A DNA stretch of 13,107 nucleotides, from positions 1 through 13,107 of the forward strand of contig CABTMH010000024.1 of assembly GCA_902485915.1 (NCBI GenBank), written 5' to 3'. Shown piece by piece: positions 1-7,091 of the stretch. The position numbers and the translations under genes are program-made. The notes below the pieces were generated by a model, which was given only the letters and a program-made list of their open reading frames with translations, had not been told where the DNA came from and searched no databases. This DNA comes from an uncultured Oribacterium sp. (lineage in GTDB: Bacteria; Bacillota; Clostridia; Lachnospirales; Lachnospiraceae). Position 1 is the stretch's first letter. Each line of letters begins with the position of its first letter.

Positions 1-2
1 CG

Positions 3-410
3 GCAGAGCACATACGTGAAAAGGCGGCATCCTGTGGCCAGCAGCTGACGCTCGTGAACGCGCGCTTCGTGAAGCCGATCGATACGGATATGCTGGATCG
101 TCTCGCAGAAAACCATACCACGATCGTGACCCTCGAGGAGAACGTGAAGCAGGGCGGCTTCGGGATCCAGGTCGAGGCCTACGTCCATGAGCATCACCCG
201 GAGATGAAGGTCGTGACGATCACCCTCCCGGATAAGTACGTGGAGCACGGCGATGTGACGAAGCTTCGCGCCTTCCTCGGCATCGACAGCGACTCGATCA
301 TCGAGCGCCTCCGCCGCGAGGGCGTGATCCCGTCGGATGCGGAGGTCAATGCAGATGACCGGCGTGCAGATGCCTCCGCGGGCGCTGAACAGGCGGACGA
401 AACGAAGTGA
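3..410 (+). CDS. dxs: 1-deoxy-D-xylulose-5-phosphate synthase, C-terminal part (partial)
   Basis: The reading frame is open to the left edge, so only the last 135 codons are visible and the true start lies outside the window. The visible part matches the C-terminal transketolase-like domain of DXS: it contains the characteristic VNARFVKPID stretch (from about position 51), then a TLEENVKQGGFG segment. The last 20 or so residues are a polar, Ala/Asp-rich tail. DXS is a cytosolic thiamine-diphosphate enzyme that joins pyruvate and glyceraldehyde 3-phosphate to make DXP, the first step of the MEP isoprenoid pathway. The catalytic thiamine-binding region is off-window. The order dxs-tlyA-nadK-argR-recN is the classic Firmicutes arrangement, which supports the call. 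The 99-nt gap to tlyA shows no terminator, so co-transcription is likely. Family assignment is secure; intactness of the gene cannot be judged. Confidence 0.92.
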   Translation, partial: AEHIREKAASCGQQLTLVNARFVKPIDTDMLDRLAENHTTIVTLEENVKQGGFGIQVEAYVHEHHPEMKVVTITLPDKYVEHGDVTKLRAFLGIDSDSIIERLRREGVIPSDAEVNADDRRADASAGAEQADETK

Positions 411-432
411 ATATGTACCGGAGTGAGGACAG

Positions 433-513
433 ATGCGTAACGATATGTACATCACCGCGCCGGTGCAGAAGAACAGAAAGGGCGGAACATCGCCCGGAAA
501 GAGTCATCAGTGA
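433..513 (+). CDS. possible 26-aa small ORF coupled to tlyA
   Basis: A short ORF starts with ATG at 433, 4 nt after a GAGG (425-428) that could serve as a ribosome binding site. It ends in TGA at 511-513. This stop overlaps the GTG start of tlyA (510-512) in a GTGA arrangement typical of translational coupling. The predicted peptide begins MRNDMYITAP and is basic and polar, with no recognisable domain, signal peptide or membrane segment. It could be a small coupled leader peptide or simply chance in a 99-nt gap. No homology can be claimed, and the only support is the start signal and the overlap. Confidence 0.25.
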   Translation: MRNDMYITAPVQKNRKGGTSPGKSHQ

Positions 514-1532
514 AGAAAGAACGACTTGACGTGCTGCTGGTCAACCGAGGACTGGCAGAATCCAGAGAAAAAGCGAAGCGTACCATCATGGCCGGCATCG
601 TGTATGTCGATGGCCAGAAGGAAGATAAGGCCGGCTCCACCTTCGATCCGGAATCGGAGATCGAGGTCCGCGGGAATGTGCTTCCATACGTCTCCCGTGG
701 GGGGCTCAAGCTCGAGAAGGCGATCCGCGAGTTCGGCGTATCCTGTGAAGGCAAGGTCTGCCTCGATATCGGTGCCAGCACCGGCGGCTTCACCGACTGC
801 ATGCTGCAAAACGGTGCGGTCAGGGTCTTCGCCATCGATGTCGGCCACGGCCAGCTCGACTGGAAGCTCCGGAACGATCCGCGCGTGGTCTGCATGGAGA
901 AGACGAACATCCGCTATGTGAAGCCGGAGGATATCGGAGAGAAGGCACGACTCGTGTCCATCGATGTCAGCTTCATCAGCCTGCAGCTCGTGCTGCCGGT
1001 GGTGAAGACCCTGATCGCCGAGGACTGTCAGGTCGTCTGCCTCATCAAGCCGCAGTTCGAAGCGGGCAGAGAGCAGGTCGGTAAGAAGGGCGTGGTCCGT
1101 GATAAGGCGGTCCATGTCGAGGTCATCGAGAAGACCATCACCGCCGCCTATGCCCTCGGCTTCATGCTGAAGGAGCTGACCTTCAGCCCGATCAAGGGAC
1201 CGGAGGGGAATATCGAGTACCTCGCAGAGCTGATGCTCCGACCGGATGCGGCGATGGAGCGCAGTGATGCGACCGCTTCCGATGTGGCGATGGAGAGCAG
1301 TGATACGGCCGTTTCCGATGTGGCGATGGAGAGCAGTGATGCAGCCGTTTCCGGTGCGACGGTGGAGAACCCGGACGCAGCGGAGCACGAAGGAAACGCG
1401 GCAGACAGTGACGATGCGGCGGATCCGAAGCATGCCCCGACCGACGGGGCGGAAAGCCCGGCACCGGCGTGGCTGCATGCGCGCGCGGTGGAGGTCGTAA
1501 AGGCATCCCATGCGATGCTCGACATCAAGTGA
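510..1532 (+). CDS. tlyA: TlyA-family rRNA methyltransferase (S4 + FtsJ-like) with repeat insert
   Basis: The protein has 340 residues, longer than the usual roughly 270 of the TlyA/YqxC family. An N-terminal S4 RNA-binding domain spans about residues 1-60 (KKERLDVLLVNRGLAESREK). A Rossmann-type methyltransferase domain follows, with the SAM-binding segment CLDIGASTGGFTD (84-96), the ID of FAIDVGHGQLDW, SIDVSFISL (150-158) and LIKPQFE (178-184). Known family members 2'-O-methylate cytidines in 16S and 23S rRNA; some are also described as haemolysins. The GTG start at 510 is chosen because GGAAAGAG lies just upstream and the S4 domain begins at once. The family C-terminal motif GPEGNIEYL (230-238) and the final helix VEVVKASHAML are separated by about 75 extra low-complexity residues that include three 12-residue repeats (see the repeat entry). 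It is the second gene of the dxs-recN cluster. The methyltransferase call is strong; the target base is inferred from the family. Confidence 0.93.
   Translation: MKKERLDVLLVNRGLAESREKAKRTIMAGIVYVDGQKEDKAGSTFDPESEIEVRGNVLPYVSRGGLKLEKAIREFGVSCEGKVCLDIGASTGGFTDCMLQNGAVRVFAIDVGHGQLDWKLRNDPRVVCMEKTNIRYVKPEDIGEKARLVSIDVSFISLQLVLPVVKTLIAEDCQVVCLIKPQFEAGREQVGKKGVVRDKAVHVEVIEKTITAAYALGFMLKELTFSPIKGPEGNIEYLAELMLRPDAAMERSDATASDVAMESSDTAVSDVAMESSDAAVSGATVENPDAAEHEGNAADSDDAADPKHAPTDGAESPAPAWLHARAVEVVKASHAMLDIK
1251..1358 (+). repeat. 36-bp tandem repeat, three copies, inside tlyA
   Basis: Three in-frame copies of a 36-bp unit lie at 1251-1286, 1287-1322 and 1323-1358. Each starts GCGATGGAG and encodes a 12-residue unit of the form A-M-E-[RS]-S-D-[AT]-[TA]-[AV]-S-[DG]-[VA] (residues 248-283). 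A decayed fourth copy (ACGGTGGAGAACCCGGACG...) follows from 1359. The units differ by scattered substitutions, so this is not a fresh duplication, but unit length and frame are kept. The encoded segment is acidic and probably disordered. It sits between the last conserved methyltransferase motif and the final helix. Confidence 0.9.
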
Positions 1533-1581
1533 GGGCGATGCAGGCGGATAGAAGACCATGTGGTTCGGGAGATGATGAGAC

Positions 1582-2397
1582 ATGAATATCACACTGGTAG
1601 TAAATGCGAAAAAGCCGGACTCCAGCCGCTATGCGGAGAGCATCCGGCAGTACCTCGAGGCGCGGGATGTGCATGTGAAGGCGCTGTACGGTGAGTATAC
1701 ACGGGACGACTTCGCGGATGCGGACGCCATCATCTCCATCGGGGGAGATGGCACGATGCTTCGGCTCGCGGGCGTGCTGCGCGGGCAGGATACACCGCTG
1801 CTCGGGGTCAATGCAGGCCACCTGGGGTATCTGACCCAGGTCTCGCAGGCAGCACAGATCCCGGAGGCGCTCGATCGGCTCCTCGCCCATGACTATACAC
1901 GCGATGTGCGCGCCATGCTGCATGGCAGTGTGCGCCGAAATGGCGATGTGGTCAGCCGCGGAACCGCGCTGAACGAGATCCTGATCTCGCGCTGCGAGGG
2001 TATCAATGTGCTGCGCTTCACGGTATTCTGTGATGGCGAGGAGCTCAGCCACTATACCGCGGATGGTATCCTTTTCGCGACGCCGACCGGCTCGACGGCC
2101 TATAATCTGTCGGCGGGCGGACCGATCGCGGCACCGGAGACCAGTGTCATCATCATGACGCCGATCTGCGCCCACGCGACGAACAGCCGTCCGGTGATCC
2201 TGCCGGATACCAGCCATATCGAGGTGCGCATCGAATCGGAAAACGAAATCGTGGCCTTCGACGGTGAGCGGATCGTGCGTCTGCAGCCGGGCGACGTCGT
2301 GAAGGTGCGGCGTGCGAATGAGATGACCACCTTCGTAAAGCTCCGCGCGTCCAGCTTCCTGGAGACCCTGCGCGAGAAGATGGACGACGAAAACTGA
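1582..2397 (+). CDS. nadK: NAD kinase
   Basis: The 271-residue protein phosphorylates NAD to NADP in the cytosol, using ATP or polyphosphate. The diagnostic NAD-kinase motifs are all present: GGDGT at residues 54-58 (in IISIGGDGTMLR), NAGHLGYLT at 77-85, the Asn-Glu pair in ALNEILI (131-132), TPTGSTAYNLSAGGP (167-181) and the TPICAH...NSRPVILP segment (193-208). Length matches the bacterial family. The ATG at 1582 is preceded by GGGAG at 1567-1571, about 10 nt away, and the MNITLVVN opening is typical. It lies 49 nt after tlyA with no terminator in between, matching the tlyA-nadK-argR-recN order of Bacillus and Clostridia. Nothing appears truncated. Confidence 0.96.
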   Translation: MNITLVVNAKKPDSSRYAESIRQYLEARDVHVKALYGEYTRDDFADADAIISIGGDGTMLRLAGVLRGQDTPLLGVNAGHLGYLTQVSQAAQIPEALDRLLAHDYTRDVRAMLHGSVRRNGDVVSRGTALNEILISRCEGINVLRFTVFCDGEELSHYTADGILFATPTGSTAYNLSAGGPIAAPETSVIIMTPICAHATNSRPVILPDTSHIEVRIESENEIVAFDGERIVRLQPGDVVKVRRANEMTTFVKLRASSFLETLREKMDDEN

Positions 2398-2579
2398 GTT
2401 ATGCAGGCATCAGTGCGTGACCATCGACCGCAAAGCCCCTCCACGCGACGAAGGCTGAGTTCATTACGAGGGCATCGGAGATGTCCGACGGAAAGACCAC
2501 GGGTGCGTCCGAGGGACGTGGGGACACCGGTGATACGAGCGCTGTCGGGGAACGGCAGCATCCATGAAGAGGTTTATAA

Positions 2580-3038
2580 ATGAAGAAATCCAGACACCAG
2601 AAAATCATCGATCTCGTGCAGCATACGCGCATCGCGACACAGGAGGAGCTGGCAGATATCCTGAACCAGGAAGGCTATAAGGTGACGCAGGCGACCGTTT
2701 CCCGTGATATCAAGGAGCTCAAGCTCAGCAAGGTCCCGGGACCGGGGGGCGTACAGTACTACCAGCTGCTGGAGCCGGAGGAGCAGGCGTACTCTGATAA
2801 GTATATCCGTGTAGTGCGCGAGGCGCTGATGAGTATGGATACGGCGGGAAACCTGCTGGTGATCCGTACCATGTCCGGTATGGCGAACGCGGTCGCGGCG
2901 GCACTCGATCACTTCCGCTTCGACGAAATCGTCGGCACGCTGGCCGGCGATGATACCATCATGTGTGCAACGAAAAACAGTGACGATGCGGAGCATATCA
3001 TGCAGAAGGTCCGGGGACTCCTCGGGGAGAAGAGCTGA
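2580..3038 (+). CDS. argR: arginine repressor ArgR/AhrC
   Basis: The 152-residue protein has the ArgR architecture and length. The N-terminal winged helix covers about residues 1-65, with the recognition element TQATVSRDIKELKLSK (36-51; SRDIKEL is the family hallmark). The C-terminal oligomerisation and arginine-binding domain follows, with GTLAGDDT at 119-126 carrying the Asp pair that contacts arginine. As a hexamer with bound arginine it represses biosynthetic genes and can activate catabolic ones. The ATG at 2580 is preceded by AGAGG at a 7-nt spacing. Its position directly upstream of recN is conserved across Firmicutes. The preceding 182-nt gap contains no recognised gene. Family members can autoregulate, but I see no clear ARG-box here. 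Confidence 0.96.
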   Translation: MKKSRHQKIIDLVQHTRIATQEELADILNQEGYKVTQATVSRDIKELKLSKVPGPGGVQYYQLLEPEEQAYSDKYIRVVREALMSMDTAGNLLVIRTMSGMANAVAAALDHFRFDEIVGTLAGDDTIMCATKNSDDAEHIMQKVRGLLGEKS

Positions 3039-3156
3039 CGGAGCATCCGGATACAGATGAGCTGACAGCCGGATACGCAGGTGGAAGAATCGTGCAGACT
3101 GGGCGCTGTGGCGTCCGGCCTTACTACATATAACGGAAGTTTCGGAGGAAACGTAT

Positions 3157-4806
3157 ATGTTATATCATCTTCATGTAAAGGATCTCGCCCTGATCGACTC
3201 CGCCGAGGTGGAGTTCGAGCCTGGGCTCAATATTCTGACCGGTGAGACGGGTGCCGGAAAGTCGATCCTGATCGGCTCCATCAATCTCGCGCTGGGCGCG
3301 AAGGCCAGCCGGGACATGATCCGCAGCGGCCAGCCGTATGGACTCGTGGAGCTCGTCTTCGGTGATTTCAGCGAGGAACTCGTCGGGAAGCTGCGGGCGC
3401 TCGACATCGAGCCGGAGGACGGGCAGCTCATCATTCGGCGGAAGATCTCGGCTACGCGTTCGGAAATCAAGATCAACGATGAGACCGTGACACTCGCGAA
3501 GCTCCGGAAGGTGACGGAGCTCCTCATCGATATCCACGGGCAGCATGAGCATCAGTCGCTGCTCTGGGACGGCTACCATCTGAAGATCCTCGACGATTTC
3601 CAGCAGCGGGAGACCGGGGCACTGCGTGCGGAGATCGCAGAGAAGTACCATGACTATATGGCGCTTCGGGAGAAGCTCGCGGGCTTCGACATGGATGAGG
3701 CGCAGCGTCAGCGGGAGCTCGATTTCCTCCAGTTTGAGATCGACGATATCGAGAAGGCGGCACTGCGCGAAGGCGAGGAGGAAGCGCTCGCCCAGAAGTA
3801 CCGGAAGTATCAGAATGCGCAGCGCATCTACGGTTCGGTCGCACGGACGCGGGAAATCCTCGACGGCGTCGATTTTTCGACGGCGATCCACGAGATGCAA
3901 GATGCGCTCCAGTACGACAGCGCGCTTCAGAACATCAGCGACAGCCTGTATGACCTCTCCTCGATCTCCGAGGATACCGTGCGTGCCCTCGACCACTATA
4001 TGGAGAACAACGAGTACGACGAAGAGGACTTCCAGCTGGTGACGGAGCGGCTCGACTATATCCGCTCGATCATGATGAAGTATGGCGGTACCGTCGCGAA
4101 GGTGGAGGACACCCTCGTGGCGAAGAAGCAGCGCCTCGCTGAGCTCGAGGACTATGATGCGGCACGATCACGTTGCGAGAAGGCCGTGGCACAGGCGGAG
4201 TCCGTGCTTCGGGCACGCTGCGCAGAGCTCACGAGGGCCCGTGAACAGGGCGCGAAGCAGCTGAGCGCGCGCATCCGTCAGGAGCTGTCGGAGATGGGCT
4301 TCCTGGATATCCGCTTCGAGCTTCCACTCACCGCACTGAAGGAGCCGGGGGCGAATGGTATGGATGAGGCCCACTTCGTCGTGAGCCTGAATCCGGGTGA
4401 ACCGCTGCGACCGCTCAGTGAGGTGGCGTCCGGGGGTGAGCTCAGCCGTATCATGCTGTCCATCAAGACCGTGCTGGCCGACAGCGATGAGATCCCGACC
4501 CTGATCTTCGATGAGATCGATACCGGTATCTCCGGTCGGACGGCAGAGAAGGTCTCGGAGAAACTTCGGAAGATCGCACAGCTTCACCAGGTCATCCTGA
4601 TCACGCATCTGCCGCAGATCGCAGCGAAGGCCGATCAGCATTTCTGCATCGAGAAGTCGGTGTCCGACGGCCATACACATACCCGGATCCATGCGCTCTC
4701 TGAAGAAGCGTCCGTGCTTGAGCTTGCGCGACTGCTTGCGGGCGGTCAGATCACGGACGCCGTGCTCGCGAACGCGCGGGAGCTGAAGAAGCTTGCGCGA
4801 AGCTGA
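3157..4806 (+). CDS. recN: DNA repair ATPase RecN
   Basis: This 549-residue protein is an SMC-like ABC ATPase of double-strand-break repair and has the usual family length. The Walker A motif GETGAGKS lies at residues 29-36. A long helical, coiled-coil-rich middle (about 150-370) follows. The C-terminal ATPase half then carries the signature ASGGELSR (424-431), Walker B LIFDEIDTG (449-457) and an H-loop histidine in LITHLPQIAAKADQHF (His484). The start has a strong GGAGG (3144-3148) with good spacing to ATG at 3157, and MLYHLHVKDLALIDS is a typical RecN opening. The gene closes the dxs-recN cluster. SOS control is common for recN, but I did not find a convincing LexA operator in the 118-nt upstream gap, so transcription from the upstream cluster is the simplest reading. 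Confidence 0.97.
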   Translation: MLYHLHVKDLALIDSAEVEFEPGLNILTGETGAGKSILIGSINLALGAKASRDMIRSGQPYGLVELVFGDFSEELVGKLRALDIEPEDGQLIIRRKISATRSEIKINDETVTLAKLRKVTELLIDIHGQHEHQSLLWDGYHLKILDDFQQRETGALRAEIAEKYHDYMALREKLAGFDMDEAQRQRELDFLQFEIDDIEKAALREGEEEALAQKYRKYQNAQRIYGSVARTREILDGVDFSTAIHEMQDALQYDSALQNISDSLYDLSSISEDTVRALDHYMENNEYDEEDFQLVTERLDYIRSIMMKYGGTVAKVEDTLVAKKQRLAELEDYDAARSRCEKAVAQAESVLRARCAELTRAREQGAKQLSARIRQELSEMGFLDIRFELPLTALKEPGANGMDEAHFVVSLNPGEPLRPLSEVASGGELSRIMLSIKTVLADSDEIPTLIFDEIDTGISGRTAEKVSEKLRKIAQLHQVILITHLPQIAAKADQHFCIEKSVSDGHTHTRIHALSEEASVLELARLLAGGQITDAVLANARELKKLARS

Positions 4807-4905
4807 GTGCGTGTCGCCTGCTGGGCTGGCAGCCTCGGATTCAGGCCCCCTCAGGCGGAGATGTACGTACCGGCCGACGGCATTGGCCGAACGAAGCTAA
4901 AAACC

Positions 4906-4934
4906 TTGCTAAGCGTTTAACGAAGGATTAAAAT
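4906..4934 (+). promoter_or_regulatory. sigma-A-type promoter of glgA
   Basis: A -35 hexamer TTGCTA (4906-4911) and a -10 hexamer TAAAAT (4929-4934) are separated by 17 nt. The expected start near 4941 gives a leader of about 47 nt, unusually AT-rich for this window. The promoter sits after recN and directly ahead of glgA, indicating that glgA is transcribed separately from the dxs-recN cluster. Confidence 0.6.
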
Positions 4935-4987
4935 AGAGCTATCTAAATTTATATTTCTATTTAAGAAATATGGACCGGAGGACTATA

Positions 4988-6433
4988 ATGAAAAACATAC
5001 TCATGCTCGCATCGGAGGCGGTGCCTTTCATCAAGACGGGCGGACTCGCGGACGTCGTCGGCTCACTTCCGAAGACCATCGATAAGCAGTACTATGACTG
5101 CCGTGTCATGATTCCGAAGTATATGTGCATCCCGTGGGAGTGGCGCCAGAAGATGGAGTACGTGAACCACTTCTATATGAATTATCTCGGACAGGACCGC
5201 TATGTCGGCATCCTGAAGTATGAGTACCAGGGCGTGACGTACTACTTCATCGATAACGAGTCGTATTTCTCCGGTGACCGTCCATACGGTGACTGGTACT
5301 GGGATCTCGAGAAGTTCTGCTTCTTCTGCTATGCAGCACTGTCTGCGCTGCCGCTGCTCGACTGGCATCCGGATGTAATCCACTGCCACGACTGGCAGAC
5401 CGGTCTCGTTCCGGTACTGCTGCATGACCGTTTCGCCGGCGGAGAGTACTACCGCTCCATCAAGTCAGTGATCACGATCCATAACCTCAAGTTCCAGGGT
5501 GTATGGGATGTGAAGACGATCCAGCGCTTCACCCAGCTGTCCGACTACTACTTCACACCGGATAAGCTCGAGTGTAAGAAGGATGGTAACCTCCTGAAGG
5601 GTGGTATCGTGTATGCCGACGCGATCACGACGGTTTCCGATACCTATGCGGAGGAGATTAAGATGCCGTTCTACGGCGAGGGCCTCGATGGACTGCTTCG
5701 TGCACGTGCGCATGACCTCCGCGGCATCGTCAACGGCATCGACTATGATGACTGGAATCCGGAGACGGATAAGTACCTCGTAAAGCCGTTCAACGCACGC
5801 AACTTCCGGAAGGAGAAGGCGAAGAACAAGAAGGCACTCCAGGAGCAGTTCGGCATGAACGTGGACCCGGGCAAGATGATGATCGGTATCGTATCCCGTC
5901 TCACCGACCAGAAGGGCCTCGATCTCGTCGAGTGCATCATGGATGAGCTCTGCCAGGATGATATCCAGTTCGTGGTACTCGGTACCGGTGATGAGAAGTA
6001 CGAGAACATGTTCCGTCACTATGACTGGAAGTACCATGATAAGGTATCCGCACAGATTTACTATTCCAATGAAATCAGCCATAAGATCTATGCTTCCTGC
6101 GATGCCTATCTGATGCCGTCTCTCTTCGAGCCGTGCGGACTCAGCCAGCTGATCGCCCTCCGCTACGGAACGATTCCGATCGTACGTGAGACCGGTGGTC
6201 TGCGCGATACCGTACAGCCGTATAACGAGTACGAGGACAGCGGAACCGGCTTCTCCTTCTCGAACTATAACGCGCATGAGATGCTCGGCACGATCCGCTA
6301 CGCCGAGAGCGTATACTACGATCATAAGCGTGAGTGGAACAAGCTCGTGGACCGTGCGATGGCTGCGGACTATTCCTGGAAGACCAGCGCCATGAAGTAC
6401 CAGGAGCTGTATGACTGGCTGATCGGGTACTAA
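4988..6433 (+). CDS. glgA: glycogen synthase (ADP-glucose, GT5 family)
   Basis: The 481-residue protein transfers glucose from ADP-glucose to the end of a growing alpha-1,4-glucan during glycogen synthesis. Family features include the N-terminal nucleotide-sugar motif KTGGLADVVGSLPK (16-29), HCHDWQTGLVP, a second lysine motif region VSRLTDQKGLDL, and the C-terminal GT-B donor site PSLFEPCGLSQL with its Glu at residue 381, followed by TGGLRDTV. I chose ATG 4988 over the in-frame ATG 4970 because GGAGG at 4977-4981 is perfectly spaced for it and MKNILMLASEAVPF is the standard family opening. No other glg genes are adjacent. It has its own upstream promoter, and the first structured repeat element begins at the last base of its TAA stop. 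Confidence 0.96.
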   Translation: MKNILMLASEAVPFIKTGGLADVVGSLPKTIDKQYYDCRVMIPKYMCIPWEWRQKMEYVNHFYMNYLGQDRYVGILKYEYQGVTYYFIDNESYFSGDRPYGDWYWDLEKFCFFCYAALSALPLLDWHPDVIHCHDWQTGLVPVLLHDRFAGGEYYRSIKSVITIHNLKFQGVWDVKTIQRFTQLSDYYFTPDKLECKKDGNLLKGGIVYADAITTVSDTYAEEIKMPFYGEGLDGLLRARAHDLRGIVNGIDYDDWNPETDKYLVKPFNARNFRKEKAKNKKALQEQFGMNVDPGKMMIGIVSRLTDQKGLDLVECIMDELCQDDIQFVVLGTGDEKYENMFRHYDWKYHDKVSAQIYYSNEISHKIYASCDAYLMPSLFEPCGLSQLIALRYGTIPIVRETGGLRDTVQPYNEYEDSGTGFSFSNYNAHEMLGTIRYAESVYYDHKREWNKLVDRAMAADYSWKTSAMKYQELYDWLIGY

Positions 6434-6567
6434 TCCATGAGAGGGCCGCGCGAAGCGCGGAGAGGCTCGTGGATGCCCCCGGGCGGCGAGGCCGTTTTGC
6501 CACGAAGTCGGCAAAATCAAGCGACGATGCCCGCGCCGCAGGCGCATCGAATGGCATCGTTTCTTCT
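6433..6567 (+). repeat. structured repeat element, copy A (candidate ncRNA or 3'-UTR element)
   Basis: Three helices can be drawn. P1 pairs ATCCATGAG (6433-6441) with CTCGTGGAT (6466-6474), with one wobble, and carries an inner hairpin CCGCGC-GAA-GCGCGG (6446-6460). P2 pairs TTTTGCC (6495-6501) with GGCAAAA (6510-6516). P3 pairs ACGATGCC (6524-6531) with GGCATCGT (6553-6560) and encloses GCGCC-GCA-GGCGC (6533-6545). A U-rich run TTTCTTCTT follows at 6560-6568, so P3 might also act as a terminator. Segments between helices, including CAAAATCAAGCGAC (6512-6525), are nearly identical to those in copy B at 11041-11156, while the helices differ by compensatory changes. P1 starts at the last A of the glgA stop codon. 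I do not recognise a named RNA family. Orientation is inferred from the C(GNA)G triloops and the U-tract. Confidence 0.72.
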
Positions 6568-6596
6568 TAATCTATGAGAGGACCGCGCCGTTTTAC
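6568..6596 (+). repeat. truncated third copy of the element 5' end
   Basis: Positions 6568-6588 repeat 6431-6451 with only two mismatches in 21 nt (TAATCTATGAG here, TAATCCATGAG in copy A). The sequence then jumps to CCGTTTTAC, which resembles the P2 region CCGTTTTGCC of the full element (6493-6501). This looks like an internally deleted element next to copy A, or a duplication left by an insertion. It has no partner strand for P1. Confidence 0.5.
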
Positions 6597-6616
6597 AACA
6601 TGAAAGAACAGACTAG

Positions 6617-7075
6617 ATGAATTTTTTGGATGACTTATTACAGAACTATATGCTGGTTTCAGCGGTGGTCTCCTGGTTTCTCGCACAGGTGATCAAAACC
6701 GCGCTCGATGCCTATCTTAATCACGGCATCAGCTGGGAGCGCCTCACCGGCTCCGGTGGGATGCCATCGAGCCACACTTCCACGGTCGTGGCGCTGACGA
6801 CGGCCGCCGCACTCCAGTATGGACTCCAGTCCCCGGCCTTCGCCGTCAGCTTCATCCTGGCCAGTGTCGTCATGTACGATGCGACCGGCGTACGGATGGA
6901 GACCGGTAAGCAGGCCGTCCTCCTGAATAAGATTCTCGAGGATAACCCGTTTAACTGGAAGCCGGAGGAGTTTCAGATGAAGCTGAAGGAGTATGTCGGC
7001 CACACACCGCTGCAGGTGCTGATGGGCGCGATCCTCGGCATCGTCACGGCCTGCTGGATGCGTAGTTTCTACTAA
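6617..7075 (+). CDS. divergent PAP2-family membrane protein (DUF212, YuiD-like)
   Basis: This 152-residue hydrophobic protein matches the DUF212/YuiD family, a divergent branch of the PAP2 phosphatase superfamily found in Firmicutes and plants. The hallmark motifs are SGGMPSSHT at residues 46-54, MYDATGVR at 86-93, ETGKQA..LN, and GHTPLQVLMGAILGI from 128. About four membrane segments are visible (roughly 11-30, 54-70, 75-90 and 131-148), so it is an inner-membrane protein. The SGGMPSSHT stretch resembles the PAP2 phosphatase signature, but enzymatic activity has not been established from sequence. The ATG at 6617 has only a weak purine-rich site upstream (GAAAGAA). It is followed after 16 nt by the PrsA-like gene. 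No clear promoter was found directly upstream, so it may rely on read-through from glgA. Confidence 0.9.
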   Translation: MNFLDDLLQNYMLVSAVVSWFLAQVIKTALDAYLNHGISWERLTGSGGMPSSHTSTVVALTTAAALQYGLQSPAFAVSFILASVVMYDATGVRMETGKQAVLLNKILEDNPFNWKPEEFQMKLKEYVGHTPLQVLMGAILGIVTACWMRSFY

Positions 7076-7091
7076 AAGAAAGAAATACTGA

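Noticed and set aside
3036..3085. Short imperfect repeat GAGCTGAC...CCGGATAC in the argR-recN gap
   Set aside because: Two short similar stretches only, with no structure or regulatory context; consistent with chance.
4807..4905. A terminator after recN
   Set aside because: Short GC pairings such as CGGCC/GGCCG exist (4871-4889 region), but no T-tract follows, so an intrinsic terminator is not supported.
4970..4987. Upstream ATG (4970) as the glgA start
   Set aside because: The Shine-Dalgarno GGAGG at 4977-4981 lies downstream of it and is correctly placed for the ATG at 4988.
5465..6547. A 360-codon antisense ORF over glgA and similar long antisense ORFs over tlyA, nadK and recN
   Set aside because: All lie opposite recognised genes, have unnatural composition and lack ribosome-binding sites.
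6617..7075. DUF212 protein as an acid phosphatase of lipid metabolism
   Set aside because: The PSSH motif resembles PAP2, but the full three-motif PAP2 active site is not visible, so activity is not claimed.
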